Source: Planktotalea sp. | GTDB lineage: Bacteria > Pseudomonadota > Alphaproteobacteria > Rhodobacterales > Rhodobacteraceae | Reading direction: 5' to 3' | DNA length: 64,000 nucleotides | Assembly (NCBI RefSeq): GCF_018607995.1 | Contig: NZ_JABBAL010000015.1 | Coordinates: 1 to 64,000 of the forward strand | In this document: positions 1 to 9,166 of the stretch, piece after piece | Layout: each line of letters starts with the position of its first letter | Numbering within the stretch: position 1 is the stretch's first letter | Program-made: the position numbers and the translations under genes | Notes under the pieces: generated by a model | Told to the model about the DNA's origin: nothing | Database searches by the model: none | What the model saw: the letters and a program-made list of their open reading frames with translations, nothing else

Positions 1-331
1 CCTGACCACAGATCTGGTTGTCGCCGATGAACTCAACACGAATCTCACCGTCGGAACGTGATTCGAGATCGCGCGCAAATTCCAGAGCGCCAGCACGCTC
101 GATCAAAAGGTTACGTGCGTTAAAGCCAGCCGCACCGAACTTAAGCGTGTGCTTAGGCTCTTTTGCGAAGCGCTTCTCGTATGTGGACTCAGCTGCAGAC
201 GCCAAGTTTGCAAGGCTCATCGCGCCGCCGAAGGCACCTGCTGCCATAAGCGTGGAGCTCATGCCGTACTGACCGGCAACCTTAAACAGGTCCCGACGTG
301 TTAGGTGGTTGATTTTGTTACTTGTGCTCAT
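1..331 (-). CDS. TRAP transporter solute-binding protein (DctP-like), 5' part only
   Basis: The first 110 codons of a periplasmic substrate-binding protein of a tripartite ATP-independent (TRAP) uptake system; the rest lies beyond the left edge. The N-terminus has a twin-arginine export signal (TRRDLFKVAG, residues 11-20) followed by an Ala/Gly/Leu-rich hydrophobic stretch and a likely cleavage after ASA near residue 46. The mature part (KHTLKFGAAGFNARN..., then ESRSDGEIRVEFIGDNQICG) matches the start of DctP/TAXI-type binding proteins, with the typical first strand and a helix leading to the second strand. The ATG is preceded by GGGAGA at a good distance. It diverges from the GMC oxidoreductase gene. 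The substrate is unknown; Tat export is common for roseobacter TRAP proteins. Confidence 0.8.
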   Translation of the reverse strand, partial: MSTSNKINHLTRRDLFKVAGQYGMSSTLMAAGAFGGAMSLANLASAAESTYEKRFAKEPKHTLKFGAAGFNARNLLIERAGALEFARDLESRSDGEIRVEFIGDNQICGQ

Positions 332-441
332 AGCTATCTCCCGGTTTGCTAATTAATGAGACATTTTGTTTCAAAAAAAGGCTAGCTTACAATATCGAAT
401 TTGCATAGAGTTTTTTTGAATTGATCTTTGGAGGGCCTCCT
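332..441. promoter_or_regulatory. Divergent intergenic region between the TRAP gene and the GMC oxidoreductase gene
   Basis: This 110-base AT-rich gap must hold the promoters of both divergent genes. It contains Shine-Dalgarno sequences on both sides (GGGAGA for the minus-strand gene, GGAGG at 430-434 for the plus-strand gene) and a T-rich/A-rich tract near 365-380. No operator symmetry is obvious. The divergent arrangement suggests co-regulation of uptake and oxidation of one substrate, which is inference. Confidence 0.4.
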
Positions 442-2034
442 GTGGAAGCGGATTTTATTGTTGTTGGAGCAGGCTCAGCAGGCTGTGTTCTCGCAAATCG
501 CCTAAGCGCAGACCCTAAGAATAAGGTTATTTTGCTCGAAGCAGGTGGCAAAGATTCGAACCCTTGGATCCACATTCCAGTCGGCTACTTCAAAACCATC
601 CATAATCCTAAGGTTGATTGGTGTTATAAAACAGAACCTGACGCAGGCTTGAACGGGCGTTCCATCGAATGGCCACGTGGTAAGGTATTAGGTGGTTCTT
701 CTTCGCTGAACGGTTTGCTCTATGTGCGCGGACAATCGCAGGACTATGATCGCTGGCGTCAGATGGGCAATGTCGGCTGGGGTTGGGACGATGTACTGCC
801 CTTGTTCAAACGCTCAGAAGCGAATGAGCGTGGTGCAGATGCGTTTCATAGTGATCAAGGCGAACTTTCGGTCTCCAACATGCGCATCCAGCGCCCAATC
901 ACAGACGCTTGGGTCGAAGCCGCGCAAGCAGCAGGCTACAAGTTCAATCCAGATTACAACGGGGCCGATCAAGAAGGCGTTGGTTTCTTTCAGCTGACAG
1001 CTAAAAATGGTTTGCGGTGTTCTTCCGCTGCCGCGTTTCTGCGTCCGGCAAAATCGCGTGAAAACCTGACCATCATCACACATGCCCAAGCGCAGAATAT
1101 CCTTTTTGAAGGGAAGCGCGCGTCGGGCATCCGCTACAAAGACCGCTCTGGTAAAGATCAGATTGTCAAAGCGCGCAAAGAGATTGTGATCTCTGGTGGT
1201 GCGATCAATTCGCCGCAACTTTTGATGTTGTCCGGCATTGGCGATCCTGAACAACTGGCCGAGCACGGTATCGAGGTCGTTGCGCCGCTCAAAGGTGTTG
1301 GCAAGAATATGCAAGATCACCTGCAAGCGCGCCTTGTTTATAAGTCTCACGAACCAACGTTGAATGATGAGGTCGGTTCCATGTTTGGGCAGGCCAAGAT
1401 TGGCCTCAAGTACATCACATCACGTTCTGGGCCAATGACGATGGCAGCAAGCCTTGCGACCGGGTTCCTGAAAACCCGCGATGATTTGGAAACGCCTGAT
1501 ATCCAGTTTCACGTCCAGCCACTTTCTGCTGAGAACCCCGGCAAAGGCGCGGATAAGTTCTCGGCCTTCACCATGTCTGTCTGCCAATTGCGTCCTGAAT
1601 CCAAAGGCGAGATCAAACTGATAAGCGCCGATCCGATGGCGTATCCGACGATCCATCCGAATTACCTTTCGACGGAAACCGATTGCCGCACAGCCGTGGC
1701 AGGCGTCAACATCGCGCGCACCATCGCGCGGCAAGAACCGCTTGCTTCTAAGATCTCCGAAGAGTTCCGCCCGCATGCATCCCTCGATATCGACAACTAC
1801 GATGAAACGCTGGATTGGGTGCGCAACAACACGGCCTCAATCTATCACCCGACAGGGACCTGCAAAATGGGCTGTGATCCTATGTCGGTCGTAGATGACA
1901 AGCTAAGTGTGCATGGGATCGAGGGGCTGCGCGTTGCTGATTGCTCGATCATGCCGGAAATCGTCAGTGGCAACACAAATGCGCCTGCAATCATGATCGG
2001 TGAAAAGGCAAGCGATCTGATCCTGAACGCTTGA
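442..2034 (+). CDS. GMC-family FAD-dependent oxidoreductase (alcohol/choline dehydrogenase-like)
   Basis: A 530-residue flavoprotein of the glucose-methanol-choline family, which oxidises primary alcohols or polyols with FAD. The dinucleotide-binding motif GAGSAG lies at residues 9-14, the GMC signature [14 protein letters not shown] around residue 83, and the C-terminal catalytic block shows HPTGTC near residue 469 and NTNAPA near 512, so the usual His/Asn pair is present. Length is normal for the family. A TTG at 421 gives a longer frame, but a GTG at 442 has a strong GGAGG seven bases upstream and places the FAD motif at the expected distance from the N-terminus, so GTG is chosen. It diverges from a TRAP solute-binding gene, suggesting that the transporter brings in the alcohol substrate. 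Choline dehydrogenase itself is not proven; the substrate is open. Confidence 0.85.
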   Translation: MEADFIVVGAGSAGCVLANRLSADPKNKVILLEAGGKDSNPWIHIPVGYFKTIHNPKVDWCYKTEPDAGLNGRSIEWPRGKVLGGSSSLNGLLYVRGQSQDYDRWRQMGNVGWGWDDVLPLFKRSEANERGADAFHSDQGELSVSNMRIQRPITDAWVEAAQAAGYKFNPDYNGADQEGVGFFQLTAKNGLRCSSAAAFLRPAKSRENLTIITHAQAQNILFEGKRASGIRYKDRSGKDQIVKARKEIVISGGAINSPQLLMLSGIGDPEQLAEHGIEVVAPLKGVGKNMQDHLQARLVYKSHEPTLNDEVGSMFGQAKIGLKYITSRSGPMTMAASLATGFLKTRDDLETPDIQFHVQPLSAENPGKGADKFSAFTMSVCQLRPESKGEIKLISADPMAYPTIHPNYLSTETDCRTAVAGVNIARTIARQEPLASKISEEFRPHASLDIDNYDETLDWVRNNTASIYHPTGTCKMGCDPMSVVDDKLSVHGIEGLRVADCSIMPEIVSGNTNAPAIMIGEKASDLILNA

Positions 2035-2050
2035 ACCCCAAGCTGCCCTT

Positions 2051-2105
2051 TTCCTTAAATATCCCGGGGTTGAATTGGCCTTTGGTCAAAAGGGGCAGTG
2101 CCCCT
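2051..2105. repeat. Roseobacter-type intergenic palindromic repeat, copy 1
   Basis: Downstream of the GMC gene there is a stretch with TTCCTTAAATATCCCGGGG, then a spacer, then a hairpin AGGGGC-AGT-GCCCCT at 2091-2105. A similar arrangement in the opposite orientation occurs at 6715-6765. The hairpin lacks a T-run, so it is more like a REP-type intergenic element or mRNA 3' end stabiliser than a classical terminator. Resemblance to intergenic repeats seen in other roseobacter genomes is from memory. Confidence 0.5.
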
Positions 2106-2174
2106 AACATAGCGGCGCGGCACGCGGCGCAATCCCTATTTCGGCATCATGCTCAACGCTTTGTTATACGCGCG

Positions 2175-3270
2175 CTATTCAGTAATTTCGGGATAATAAA
2201 TCTCCCGCCAACGCTGCACTCGTAGGTTCATGATCCTCTTCCACAAACGCGGATACATCGCCGCCATTGTCATCACGGGATAGCCGTAAGGCAGTTGTGG
2301 CGCATCAGCCTTGGTATAATTCTGCAGCAACGGAAAGCGACGGTCAGGTTTGTAGCGATGATCCGAATGGCGCTGCAAATTGATCAACAACCAATTCGAT
2401 GTCTTATGTGCTGCATTCCAAGATTGGCGCGGCTGTACGTGTTCGTACTTACCCTCGCCCAGATGTTTGCGGGTCAACCCATAGTGTTCAACGTAATTCA
2501 CCAGCTCTAACTGCCAGATCGCCACGAAAGATTGGAAAATGAATAGGGCAAGACCAGCGTAGCCACCAAGCAGGCAGGCCAATAGCAAGAATCCAATTTG
2601 AAGCGCCCAATATTTGAAAAACGGGTTACTTAGGTCCGTCCAAGGCAAATCCTTCCGCGCAAGCATTACCTTTTCAGCATTGAAGGCTGAGTGCCAGCAT
2701 TCGCGCAAAACACGTGGAAAGAAGCGATGGAACCCTTCCCCATAACGCGCAGTAACTGGATCGCGCGGGGTCGCAACGTAGCGGTGATGCACCAGCAGAT
2801 GTTCTGACCGGAAATGCGAATAAAGCACCATCGCCAAGAGAGTATCGCCCAACCAACGCTCGCGTTTGTTCTTTTGGTGCATCAACTCGTGACTGTAGTT
2901 GATCCCGATCGTGCCTGAGCCGACACCGACGCTAAGGAAAAGACCGATCTTTTCCCAAGTCCCCAAATGCTCGGTTTGGCCAACATAATAGATCAAGCCA
3001 AAGATTGTCAGAAACTGGATAGGCACCCAAACACTGCATTAGCAGGACATACCACGACAGCTGTTCCTCTTCAGTTCCAAGACCGACCTTCTCAAGGTTC
3101 AGCCCGCCAATGATATCAAGCGCGGTGAACAGATACCGTGTCATCACAGGGATCACCAAAACCCACCATCCACCAGAAAACGCCACAAGCCAGATCGCGG
3201 GGATCAACAAGAACGACAACCAAAAGGGCAATGCGCTTTGCATTTTTGCGGCTGTTTCAGATGAGATCAT
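2175..3270 (-). pseudogene. alkB: Alkane 1-monooxygenase (AlkB-like), frameshifted
   Basis: AlkB is an integral-membrane di-iron enzyme that hydroxylates terminal carbons of alkanes. The N-terminal quarter (3270 down to about 3031) and the remainder (about 3028 down to 2175) are in different frames. The joint falls in a short A-run at 3029-3031 (T-run on the coding strand): dropping one base would join WYVLLMQC to WVPIQFLTIFG, the expected family sequence. The di-iron box HELMH, the box EHLLVHHRY and the NYVEHYG motif are present. The last box reads LQRHSDHR, whereas functional AlkB has HSDHH, so one predicted iron ligand is arginine. Frameshift plus ligand loss argue for a non-functional gene. 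It starts in an ATGA overlap with the mutY stop, so it was co-transcribed with mutY. Confidence 0.85.
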
Positions 3271-4358
3271 GTCGTTTTGCTCTTAGCGCTGAGCGTACGG
3301 CCGATTTTAGGCGCATCTGAGGCCAAATCAAAGACTTTGCGCATCACGGTTGGTAAATCGGACACGCAAAAATCCTCCAAAGGCACAAAATCGCCAGCTT
3401 CTGATGCACGATCCATCGGTACCAGCGCAGTTTTAACCACCAAGCGCAGATGAAAATGGGTGAACGTGTGACGTGCCTCGCCAGCAAGCGTTTTCCATTG
3501 CGCCTTCATTGGGGGTTTCTCTGTAGGTTCGCCCTCGATCCAGTCAGTGCCGGGCCAGCCGAGCATACCGCCAAGTAGCCCTGCATTGGGGCGCGTTTCC
3601 AGCAAGTATGCACCGTCCACCCGCTTCGCAATATAAGCGATGCCTTTGCGGATCGGCTTGGCCTTTTTTGGTACCTTCTTTGGCAGCCCCAAATGCGTGC
3701 CAGCCGCTTGACCAATGCAAGGATTACGCCATGGACATAACCCGCAAGCAGGGTTCTTTGGCGTGCAAATTGTCGCCCCAAGATCCATCACAGCTTGCGC
3801 ATAATCACCCGCGCGTTTTTGTGGCGTAAGCGCTTGGGCAAGTTCCATCAACTCGGGCTTAGATGTCGGAAGCGGCGTGTGAATATCATAAAGCCGCGAC
3901 ATCACACGTTCTACATTTCCATCGAGCACGGCTTCAGGAAGATCATAAGCGATAGAAGACACGGCAGCTGCGGTGTAAGGGCCAATGCCCGGAAGCGTCA
4001 AAAGCTCTGCGTGCGTATTTGGGAAAATACCATCGTACTCATCCGCAATTATGCGCGCGCATTTCAACAGATTGCGCGCTCGCGCATAATACCCAAGCCC
4101 GGCCCACTCGCCCATGACATCGGCATCTTTGGCAGCGGCCAAATCTGTCACGCTCGGCCAGCGTTGCGTGAAACGCACGAAATATTCCTTGACGGCCGCC
4201 ACGGTTGTTTGCTGCAACATCACCTCTGACAGCCAGATGCGGTAAGGGTCAGGTTGTACTCCCGCACGCCGGTCTTGTGGGCTAACGCGCCACGGCATGA
4301 GGCGCGCATTATGGTCATACCATTCTAAAAGCGTCGAGGGGTCGGCGATCTCACGCAA
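3267..4358 (-). CDS. mutY: A/G-specific adenine DNA glycosylase
   Basis: MutY removes adenine mispaired with 8-oxoguanine, limiting G:C to T:A transversions. The 363-residue protein has the conserved SEVMLQQT with catalytic Glu45, a helix-hairpin-helix LPGIGPYTAAA at residues 122-132, the catalytic Asp146 in VLDGNV, and an iron-sulfur ligand set Cys198, Cys205, Cys208, Cys214 with the exact C-x6-C-x2-C-x5-C spacing. A C-terminal NUDIX-like domain for 8-oxoG recognition follows (about 235-350). All catalytic residues are intact. The gene overlaps the downstream broken alkB by four bases (ATGA), and diverges from the DUF721 gene 73 bases away. Confidence 0.95.
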   Translation of the reverse strand: MREIADPSTLLEWYDHNARLMPWRVSPQDRRAGVQPDPYRIWLSEVMLQQTTVAAVKEYFVRFTQRWPSVTDLAAAKDADVMGEWAGLGYYARARNLLKCARIIADEYDGIFPNTHAELLTLPGIGPYTAAAVSSIAYDLPEAVLDGNVERVMSRLYDIHTPLPTSKPELMELAQALTPQKRAGDYAQAVMDLGATICTPKNPACGLCPWRNPCIGQAAGTHLGLPKKVPKKAKPIRKGIAYIAKRVDGAYLLETRPNAGLLGGMLGWPGTDWIEGEPTEKPPMKAQWKTLAGEARHTFTHFHLRLVVKTALVPMDRASEAGDFVPLEDFCVSDLPTVMRKVFDLASDAPKIGRTLSAKSKTT

Positions 4359-4431
4359 TGTTTATATACCTGTTTGTTCGGTTTTGCTGGAACCCAGCGC
4401 GTCGCCCTCTAAGATAGCGGAGAGAGATAAA

Positions 4432-4959
4432 ATGCAAGGTAGGACAGATTCGATGGCGCAGCGCCGCGCACCTTCAAAAGGATTTGCTCGTACGTCGAGC
4501 CTTCTGACGCAGCGCATTCGCAAAGCGTCCGAGTCCCGTGGCTTTGCGCAGTCCCGTCTTTTGACCCATTGGGAAGAGGTGGTTGGCGAAGACGTTTCAT
4601 CCATTGCGCGCCCTGTGAATGTGAGCTTCGGCCGCCAAGGGTTTGGCGCGACTTTGACGCTTCTCACGACAGGTGCCCAAGCGCCGATGTTGGAAATGCA
4701 AAAGGAACAGATCCGCGCCAAAGTGAATGCAGTCTATGGTTATAACGCGATCAGTCGCGTGAAAATCACGCAAACTGCCCCGACTGGTTTTGCAGAGGGG
4801 CGCGCTGTATTTGATCGCCCAGTGGCCCCTAGAAAACCAGAGCCGTCCCCCGAAATCAAAGCCGCCGCTGCGCAATCAGCTGGCGGTGTAAAAAGCGATG
4901 ATTTGCGCAACGCCCTTGAGCGGCTTGCGCAAAACGTATTAACCAAATCACAAAATTGA
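4432..4959 (+). CDS. DUF721 (DciA-like) protein
   Basis: A 175-residue protein whose N-terminal part (GFARTSSLLTQRIRKA, then RLLTHWEEVVGEDVSS and a PMLEMQKEQIRAKVNA helix) is the DUF721 fold. DUF721 includes DciA, the ancestral loader of the replicative helicase DnaB in bacteria without DnaC; here only the family assignment is secure. The C-terminal third is Pro/Ala rich and low complexity. The open frame extends upstream to 4297 but would overlap mutY; ATG 4432 has GGAGAG seven bases before it, and ATG 4453 is an alternative with a weaker site. The gene sits 11 bases before the DsbA-like gene, so they are likely one operon, as often seen in Rhodobacterales. Confidence 0.8.
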   Translation: MQGRTDSMAQRRAPSKGFARTSSLLTQRIRKASESRGFAQSRLLTHWEEVVGEDVSSIARPVNVSFGRQGFGATLTLLTTGAQAPMLEMQKEQIRAKVNAVYGYNAISRVKITQTAPTGFAEGRAVFDRPVAPRKPEPSPEIKAAAAQSAGGVKSDDLRNALERLAQNVLTKSQN

Positions 4960-4970
4960 GGAGAAGCCGA

Positions 4971-5567
4971 ATGCTTCGCACCCTAGTCACCACCGCTGCT
5001 GCGGTTCTATTCAGCCTAAGCATGGCAACTGCACAAGAAGGCGACATCGCCGACATGATGCAAGGCAGCTCTGATGCGAAAGTCGAGATCATCGAATACG
5101 CATCCTACACTTGCCCACACTGCGCGTCTTTCCATGCAGGTCCCTACAAGGATTTGAAGAAGGATTATGTCGACACGGGTAAAGTGAAATTTGTTTTTCG
5201 CGAAGTCTATTTCGATCGCTTCGGTCTTTGGGCGTCAATGATCGCGCGCTGCGCGGGACCGGATCGTTTCTTCGGCATGACGGACCTGCTGTTCAAAGAA
5301 CAATCACTTTGGTCGCGCGCGGGTGATCCTGCGGCGATTGTCGCGGAGCTTCGCAAGATCGGTCTCAAAGGTGGAATGGACGAGGCGCAGTTGAATGCAT
5401 GCCTTGAAGACGCAGACAACGCGCAGGCTTTGGTCGCTTGGTATCAAGAGAACGCAGAGCGTGACAATGTACGCTCGACCCCATCATTTTTGATCAATGG
5501 TGAACCGTATTCAAACATGAACTACGCTGATTTTTCCGCGATCATCAAGGAAAAATTGGCGGAATGA
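4971..5567 (+). CDS. DsbA-family thioredoxin-fold periplasmic protein
   Basis: A 198-residue exported thiol-disulfide protein. The N-terminus is a Sec signal peptide (hydrophobic core around residues 8-19, likely cleavage after ATA at residue 21). The active-site motif is CPHC at residues 48-51 within YASYTCPHCASF, followed by the helical insertion typical of DsbA and the cis-proline region RSTPSFLING near residue 171. This is the Thioredoxin_4/DsbA-like subgroup, which oxidises or isomerises cysteines in secreted proteins. The ATG at 4971 has a strong GAGGAG upstream; the frame from 4956 lacks such a site. The stop overlaps the start of the CoA-transferase gene by four bases (ATGA). Confidence 0.9.
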   Translation: MLRTLVTTAAAVLFSLSMATAQEGDIADMMQGSSDAKVEIIEYASYTCPHCASFHAGPYKDLKKDYVDTGKVKFVFREVYFDRFGLWASMIARCAGPDRFFGMTDLLFKEQSLWSRAGDPAAIVAELRKIGLKGGMDEAQLNACLEDADNAQALVAWYQENAERDNVRSTPSFLINGEPYSNMNYADFSAIIKEKLAE

Positions 5568-6679
5568 ACGCTCCTCTTAAGGGCCTGAAAGTCGTCGAAT
5601 TGGCGCGCATACTGGCTGGCCCTTGGGCTGGCCAGACCCTTTCTGATCTCGGCGCAGAAGTGACAAAAGTGGAAGCGCCTCAAGGCGATGATACACGTCG
5701 CTGGGGTCCACCGTTTATCGAACGTGAGGGCGATACCTCTGCCGCCTATTTCCATTCTTGTAATCGCGGGAAGAAGTCAGTCATAATTGATTTTCGTACG
5801 GAAGACGGCCAAGCGCAGTTAAAAGCGCTGTTGGCTGACGCGGACATCCTGATTGAGAATTTTAAAGTCGGTGGTTTGGCCAAATACGGTTTGGACTACG
5901 CAACCTTGAAGGAAGAGTTTCCCGCATTGATCTATTGCTCTGTGACAGGGTTTGGCCAGACGGGTCCATATGCACATCGTGCGGGCTATGATTTTATCAT
6001 CCAAGGTATGTCTGGACTGATGTCCATCACGGGTGAGCCGGGTGGTCAGCCACAAAAATCAGGCGTTGCGATTACGGATATTTTTACTGGCGTCTATGCT
6101 GTCTCTGGTATCTTGGCGGCGGTCTTTCAGCGCCAAACGACAGGCAAAGGGCAGCATATTGATATGTCTTTGTTGGATGTCGCAGCGTCGGTGACTGCGA
6201 ACCAAGCGATGAACTATCTCGCGACGGGTGACGCGCCAGGGATGATGGGCAATGCGCATATGAACCTGACACCCTATCAAGTGTTCGATTGCGCGGATGG
6301 TTACATTATCATAGCCACAGGAAATGACCCGCAGTACCAACGTTTGTGTTTGCTGCTTGGTGTTGAAGGGATGGGTGTTGAAGCGCGTTTCGCGACCAAT
6401 GCCGATCGTATCGCCAATCGGGATGAAATGACGCGGCTTTTGACTGTGCGCACGTCCGAGATATCAAAAGCGGACCTGCTAGCCGCTTGCGAAGCACACG
6501 GCGTGCCCGCCGGGCCGATCAATGATATGGGTGAGATGCTAGACGATCCGCAAATCAAAGCGCGCGGCATGCAGATTGAGTTGGATGGCATTCCGTCTGT
6601 GCGATCGCCCTTTGTGTTTTCGGATGCAAAATTAGCTTTGCATCGGGCCTCGCCCAAATTGGGCGAGGATGACGCGTAG
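5564..6679 (+). CDS. Family III CoA-transferase (CaiB/BaiF)
   Basis: A 371-residue class III acyl-CoA transferase, which moves CoA between carboxylic acids through an aspartyl-CoA anhydride. The sequence opens with LKGLKVVELARILAGPWAGQ, the canonical start of the family, continues with LGAEVTKVEAPQGDDTR, and contains GYDFIIQGMSGLMSITG, where the aspartate of YDF is the expected nucleophile, and the GKGQHIDMSLLD stretch. Length is slightly short of the usual 380-400 residues but the C-terminal RSPFVFSD region is present. It starts inside the stop of the dsbA-like gene, so it is translationally coupled to it. The acyl substrate cannot be read from the sequence. Confidence 0.88.
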   Translation: MNAPLKGLKVVELARILAGPWAGQTLSDLGAEVTKVEAPQGDDTRRWGPPFIEREGDTSAAYFHSCNRGKKSVIIDFRTEDGQAQLKALLADADILIENFKVGGLAKYGLDYATLKEEFPALIYCSVTGFGQTGPYAHRAGYDFIIQGMSGLMSITGEPGGQPQKSGVAITDIFTGVYAVSGILAAVFQRQTTGKGQHIDMSLLDVAASVTANQAMNYLATGDAPGMMGNAHMNLTPYQVFDCADGYIIIATGNDPQYQRLCLLLGVEGMGVEARFATNADRIANRDEMTRLLTVRTSEISKADLLAACEAHGVPAGPINDMGEMLDDPQIKARGMQIELDGIPSVRSPFVFSDAKLALHRASPKLGEDDA

Positions 6680-6714
6680 TTGGTATTCGAATTGACTTTG
6701 GCAATCCGATGTAG

Positions 6715-6765
6715 GCGAGGGGCCAGCCCCTCGCACTGCCCGAGTTATTTATGGAGCAAAGAAGT
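6715..6765. repeat. Roseobacter-type intergenic palindromic repeat, copy 2
   Basis: A hairpin with nine-base arms (GCGAGGGGC / GCCCCTCGC, 6715-6734) is followed by CCCGAGTTATTTATGGAGCAAAGAAG. Read on the minus strand this is the same plan as copy 1 at 2051-2105: a CTT..AAATA stretch, a G-run, then a GGGGC hairpin. It lies between the CoA-transferase and MFS genes. It may act as a 3' end stabiliser or rho-independent-like stop, but there is no T-run directly after the stem. Confidence 0.5.
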
Positions 6766-6833
6766 ACAGGTTCTTGTTGGCTGCGCGCTAATCTGTCACT
6801 GACGTGTTGGTGGTGGCTGAAGGGGCAAGATTG

Positions 6834-8003
6834 ATGAGATTTGGGTTGGTTCTCTTATGCTTGGCCTATGTGCTAAGCCAGTTCTATCGTGCATTTCTGG
6901 CGGTCCTTACGGATGTTTTGGGCGCTGATATCGGGGCGACGCCTGATATGTTGGCGACAGCATCTGGATTGTGGTTTTTGTCCTTCGCTGTGATGCAAAT
7001 TCCCGTGGGTTGGGCGCTTGACACGCACGGGCCGCGACGCACCTCGGCTACTTTGTTGCTTTTGGGCGGCGCAGGGGGTGCGGCTGTTTTCGCGCTTGCT
7101 ACAACGCCAACGCATATCAACATAGCGATGTTCTTGATCGGTATTGGGTGTTCGCCTGTTTTGATGGCCAGCTTCTTTGTCTTCGCGCGGATGTATCCGG
7201 CCAAGATGTTCGCGACCTTGGGTGCTGTGATGATCGGGGTTGGATCGCTTGGAAATCTTGCTGGGTCTGTGCCTTTGACCTGGGCGGTTGACGTGTTTGG
7301 ATGGCGGGAGACGCTTTGGGCGTTAGCGGCGGTGACAGTCTTAATTGCCGTGGGCCTTTGGCTAGTGCTGAAAGATCCACCTGTTATGGAGAGTGATGAA
7401 AAAGGTTCGGTATTGGATCTGTTCAAGATCCGCGCGCTTTGGTTCATCTTTCCGCTGATGGTGGTTTACTACGCTCCTGCTGGCGCGATGAGAGGGCTTT
7501 GGATTGGGCCCTATGTCACGGATGTCTTTGGCGGTGATGCTGGCTTTGCGAGCCTTTGGATGGGTGTTGCGATGATTGTTGGAACCTTCGCATATGGACC
7601 ACTTGACCGTATGTTTGGCACGCGAAAATGGGTGGCGCTGTTTGGCAATGCGATGGCTTTTCTTTTTGTGTTGTTGCTGAGTCTTGGCATCGCGAAAGGC
7701 TATTGGAGCGCGGTTGCGCTCTTTGCAGCGGCTGGTTTCTTCGGCGTGTCCTTCCCTTTGTTGATGGCACATGGACGCGCGTTCGTTCCTGCGCATTTAG
7801 CAGGGCGTGGCGTGACTTTGATGAACTTGTTTGGCATTGGCGGTGTTGGGATTTGGCAATTGATCTCCGGCCGAATGCACGCGTCCTTGGCACCAAATGC
7901 GGCTAATGTTGCGGATCCCTATCAGATGATTTTCCTATTCTTCGCAGCGATGCTTGCCATCGGCATTTTGATCTATGCGTTTAGCGAAGATCGCATCGAT
8001 TAA
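6834..8003 (+). CDS. Major facilitator superfamily transporter
   Basis: A 389-residue inner-membrane transporter with about twelve hydrophobic segments spread evenly through the protein. The N-terminal half has the MFS-type loop GWALDTHGPRRTSATLLLLG between the second and third segments, a variant of the D-x-x-GRR motif A. FVFARMYPAKMFATLGAV resembles the nitrate/nitrite and oxalate/formate branch of the superfamily, but no substrate residue set is clear. ATG 6834 with AGGGG at 6821-6825 is chosen over a GTG at 6804. It is a single gene flanked by the palindromic repeat and by asd. Confidence 0.8.
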   Translation: MRFGLVLLCLAYVLSQFYRAFLAVLTDVLGADIGATPDMLATASGLWFLSFAVMQIPVGWALDTHGPRRTSATLLLLGGAGGAAVFALATTPTHINIAMFLIGIGCSPVLMASFFVFARMYPAKMFATLGAVMIGVGSLGNLAGSVPLTWAVDVFGWRETLWALAAVTVLIAVGLWLVLKDPPVMESDEKGSVLDLFKIRALWFIFPLMVVYYAPAGAMRGLWIGPYVTDVFGGDAGFASLWMGVAMIVGTFAYGPLDRMFGTRKWVALFGNAMAFLFVLLLSLGIAKGYWSAVALFAAAGFFGVSFPLLMAHGRAFVPAHLAGRGVTLMNLFGIGGVGIWQLISGRMHASLAPNAANVADPYQMIFLFFAAMLAIGILIYAFSEDRID

Positions 8004-8118
8004 AGTCACAATTTCTACATCGCAGGGCATCCCCTCTTTTCCAAGGTCACACTTACGCGTATAGCGACCCCGTTGGTACGCGCCCGCGTGCCTTCACAAC
8101 CCGTAAAGGAGAGACCCG

Positions 8119-9141
8119 ATGGGGTATAAAGTCGTCGTCGTTGGCGCCACCGGTAATGTGGGCCGTGAAATGTTGAACATCCTGGATGAGCGTCAGTTCC
8201 CAGTGGATGAGCTAGCCGTATTGGCAAGCCGTAAATCTATGGGTACGGAAGTCAGCTTTGGTGAAAAAACGTTGAAGACGAGAGACTTAGACACGTTCGA
8301 TTTCACGGGATGGGATATGGCGCTGTTTGCGGTTGGTTCTGAAGCGACCAAGAAATACGCACCTGTCGCTGCGAGAGTGGGCTGCGTTGTGATCGATAAT
8401 TCCTCGCTTTATCGCTATGATCCTGACGTTCCTTTGATCGTGCCAGAGGTGAACCCAGAGGCGATTCACGACTACGCAAAGAAGAACATCATTGCGAATC
8501 CCAACTGCTCTACGGCGCAGATGGTTGTGGCGTTGAAGCCTTTGCATGACCGCGCGCGCATCAAGCGCGTTGTAGTGAGCACGTATCAATCGGTGTCTGG
8601 CGCTGGTAAATCCGGTGCTGACGAGCTGTGGGATCAGACCAAGTCGATCTACAATCCTACAGATGACAAACCACCACAGACTTTCACCAAGCAGATTGCG
8701 TTTAATGTGATCCCACATATCGACGTGTTCATGGACAGCGGTGAAACTAAAGAAGAATGGAAGATGGTCGCGGAGACGAAAAAGATCGTCGACACTTCCA
8801 TCAAAGTCACAGCGACCTGCGTGCGCGTCCCAGTGTTCGTTGGCCATTCTGAAGCTGTGAACATCGAATTTGAGGATTTCCTTGATGAAGACGAAGCCCG
8901 CGACATCCTGCGTGAAGCGCCTGGCGTCATGGTGATCGACAAGCGTGAAGACGGTGGTTACGTCACGCCCGTTGAATGCGTTGGCGACTATGCGACGTTT
9001 ATCTCGCGCATTCGTCAAGACAGCACAATCGACAATGGTTTGAACCTGTGGTGCGTGTCTGACAACCTGCGCAAGGGTGCTGCCCTGAACGCGGTGCAGA
9101 TCGCCGAAACGCTTGGCAATCGTGTGCTGAAGAAGGGTTGA
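8119..9141 (+). CDS. asd: Aspartate-semialdehyde dehydrogenase
   Basis: Asd reduces aspartyl phosphate to aspartate semialdehyde with NADPH, the branch point to lysine/diaminopimelate, methionine and threonine. The 340-residue protein has the Rossmann motif GATGNVG at residues 10-16, the catalytic Cys130 in NPNCSTAQM, QSVSGAGKSG, and HIDVFMDSGETKEEWKM followed by the conserved TCVRVPVFVGHSEAV segment with the active-site His. Length and motifs are complete. A strong AAAGGAGA precedes the ATG. It ends at a good rho-independent terminator, so it is probably a single-gene unit. Two other genes of the same pathway, dapD and dapE, lie in this window. Confidence 0.96.
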   Translation: MGYKVVVVGATGNVGREMLNILDERQFPVDELAVLASRKSMGTEVSFGEKTLKTRDLDTFDFTGWDMALFAVGSEATKKYAPVAARVGCVVIDNSSLYRYDPDVPLIVPEVNPEAIHDYAKKNIIANPNCSTAQMVVALKPLHDRARIKRVVVSTYQSVSGAGKSGADELWDQTKSIYNPTDDKPPQTFTKQIAFNVIPHIDVFMDSGETKEEWKMVAETKKIVDTSIKVTATCVRVPVFVGHSEAVNIEFEDFLDEDEARDILREAPGVMVIDKREDGGYVTPVECVGDYATFISRIRQDSTIDNGLNLWCVSDNLRKGAALNAVQIAETLGNRVLKKG

Positions 9142-9166
9142 ACGCTCTTAAGAGCATTCCTGAGGA

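Noticed and set aside
814-1350. Long minus-strand frame opposite the GMC oxidoreductase gene
   Set aside because: It is a shadow of the plus-strand gene, with no recognisable domain.
3029-3031. Programmed frameshifting in alkB
   Set aside because: No slippery heptamer with a downstream structure is evident, and the loss of an iron-ligand histidine supports decay rather than regulated shifting.
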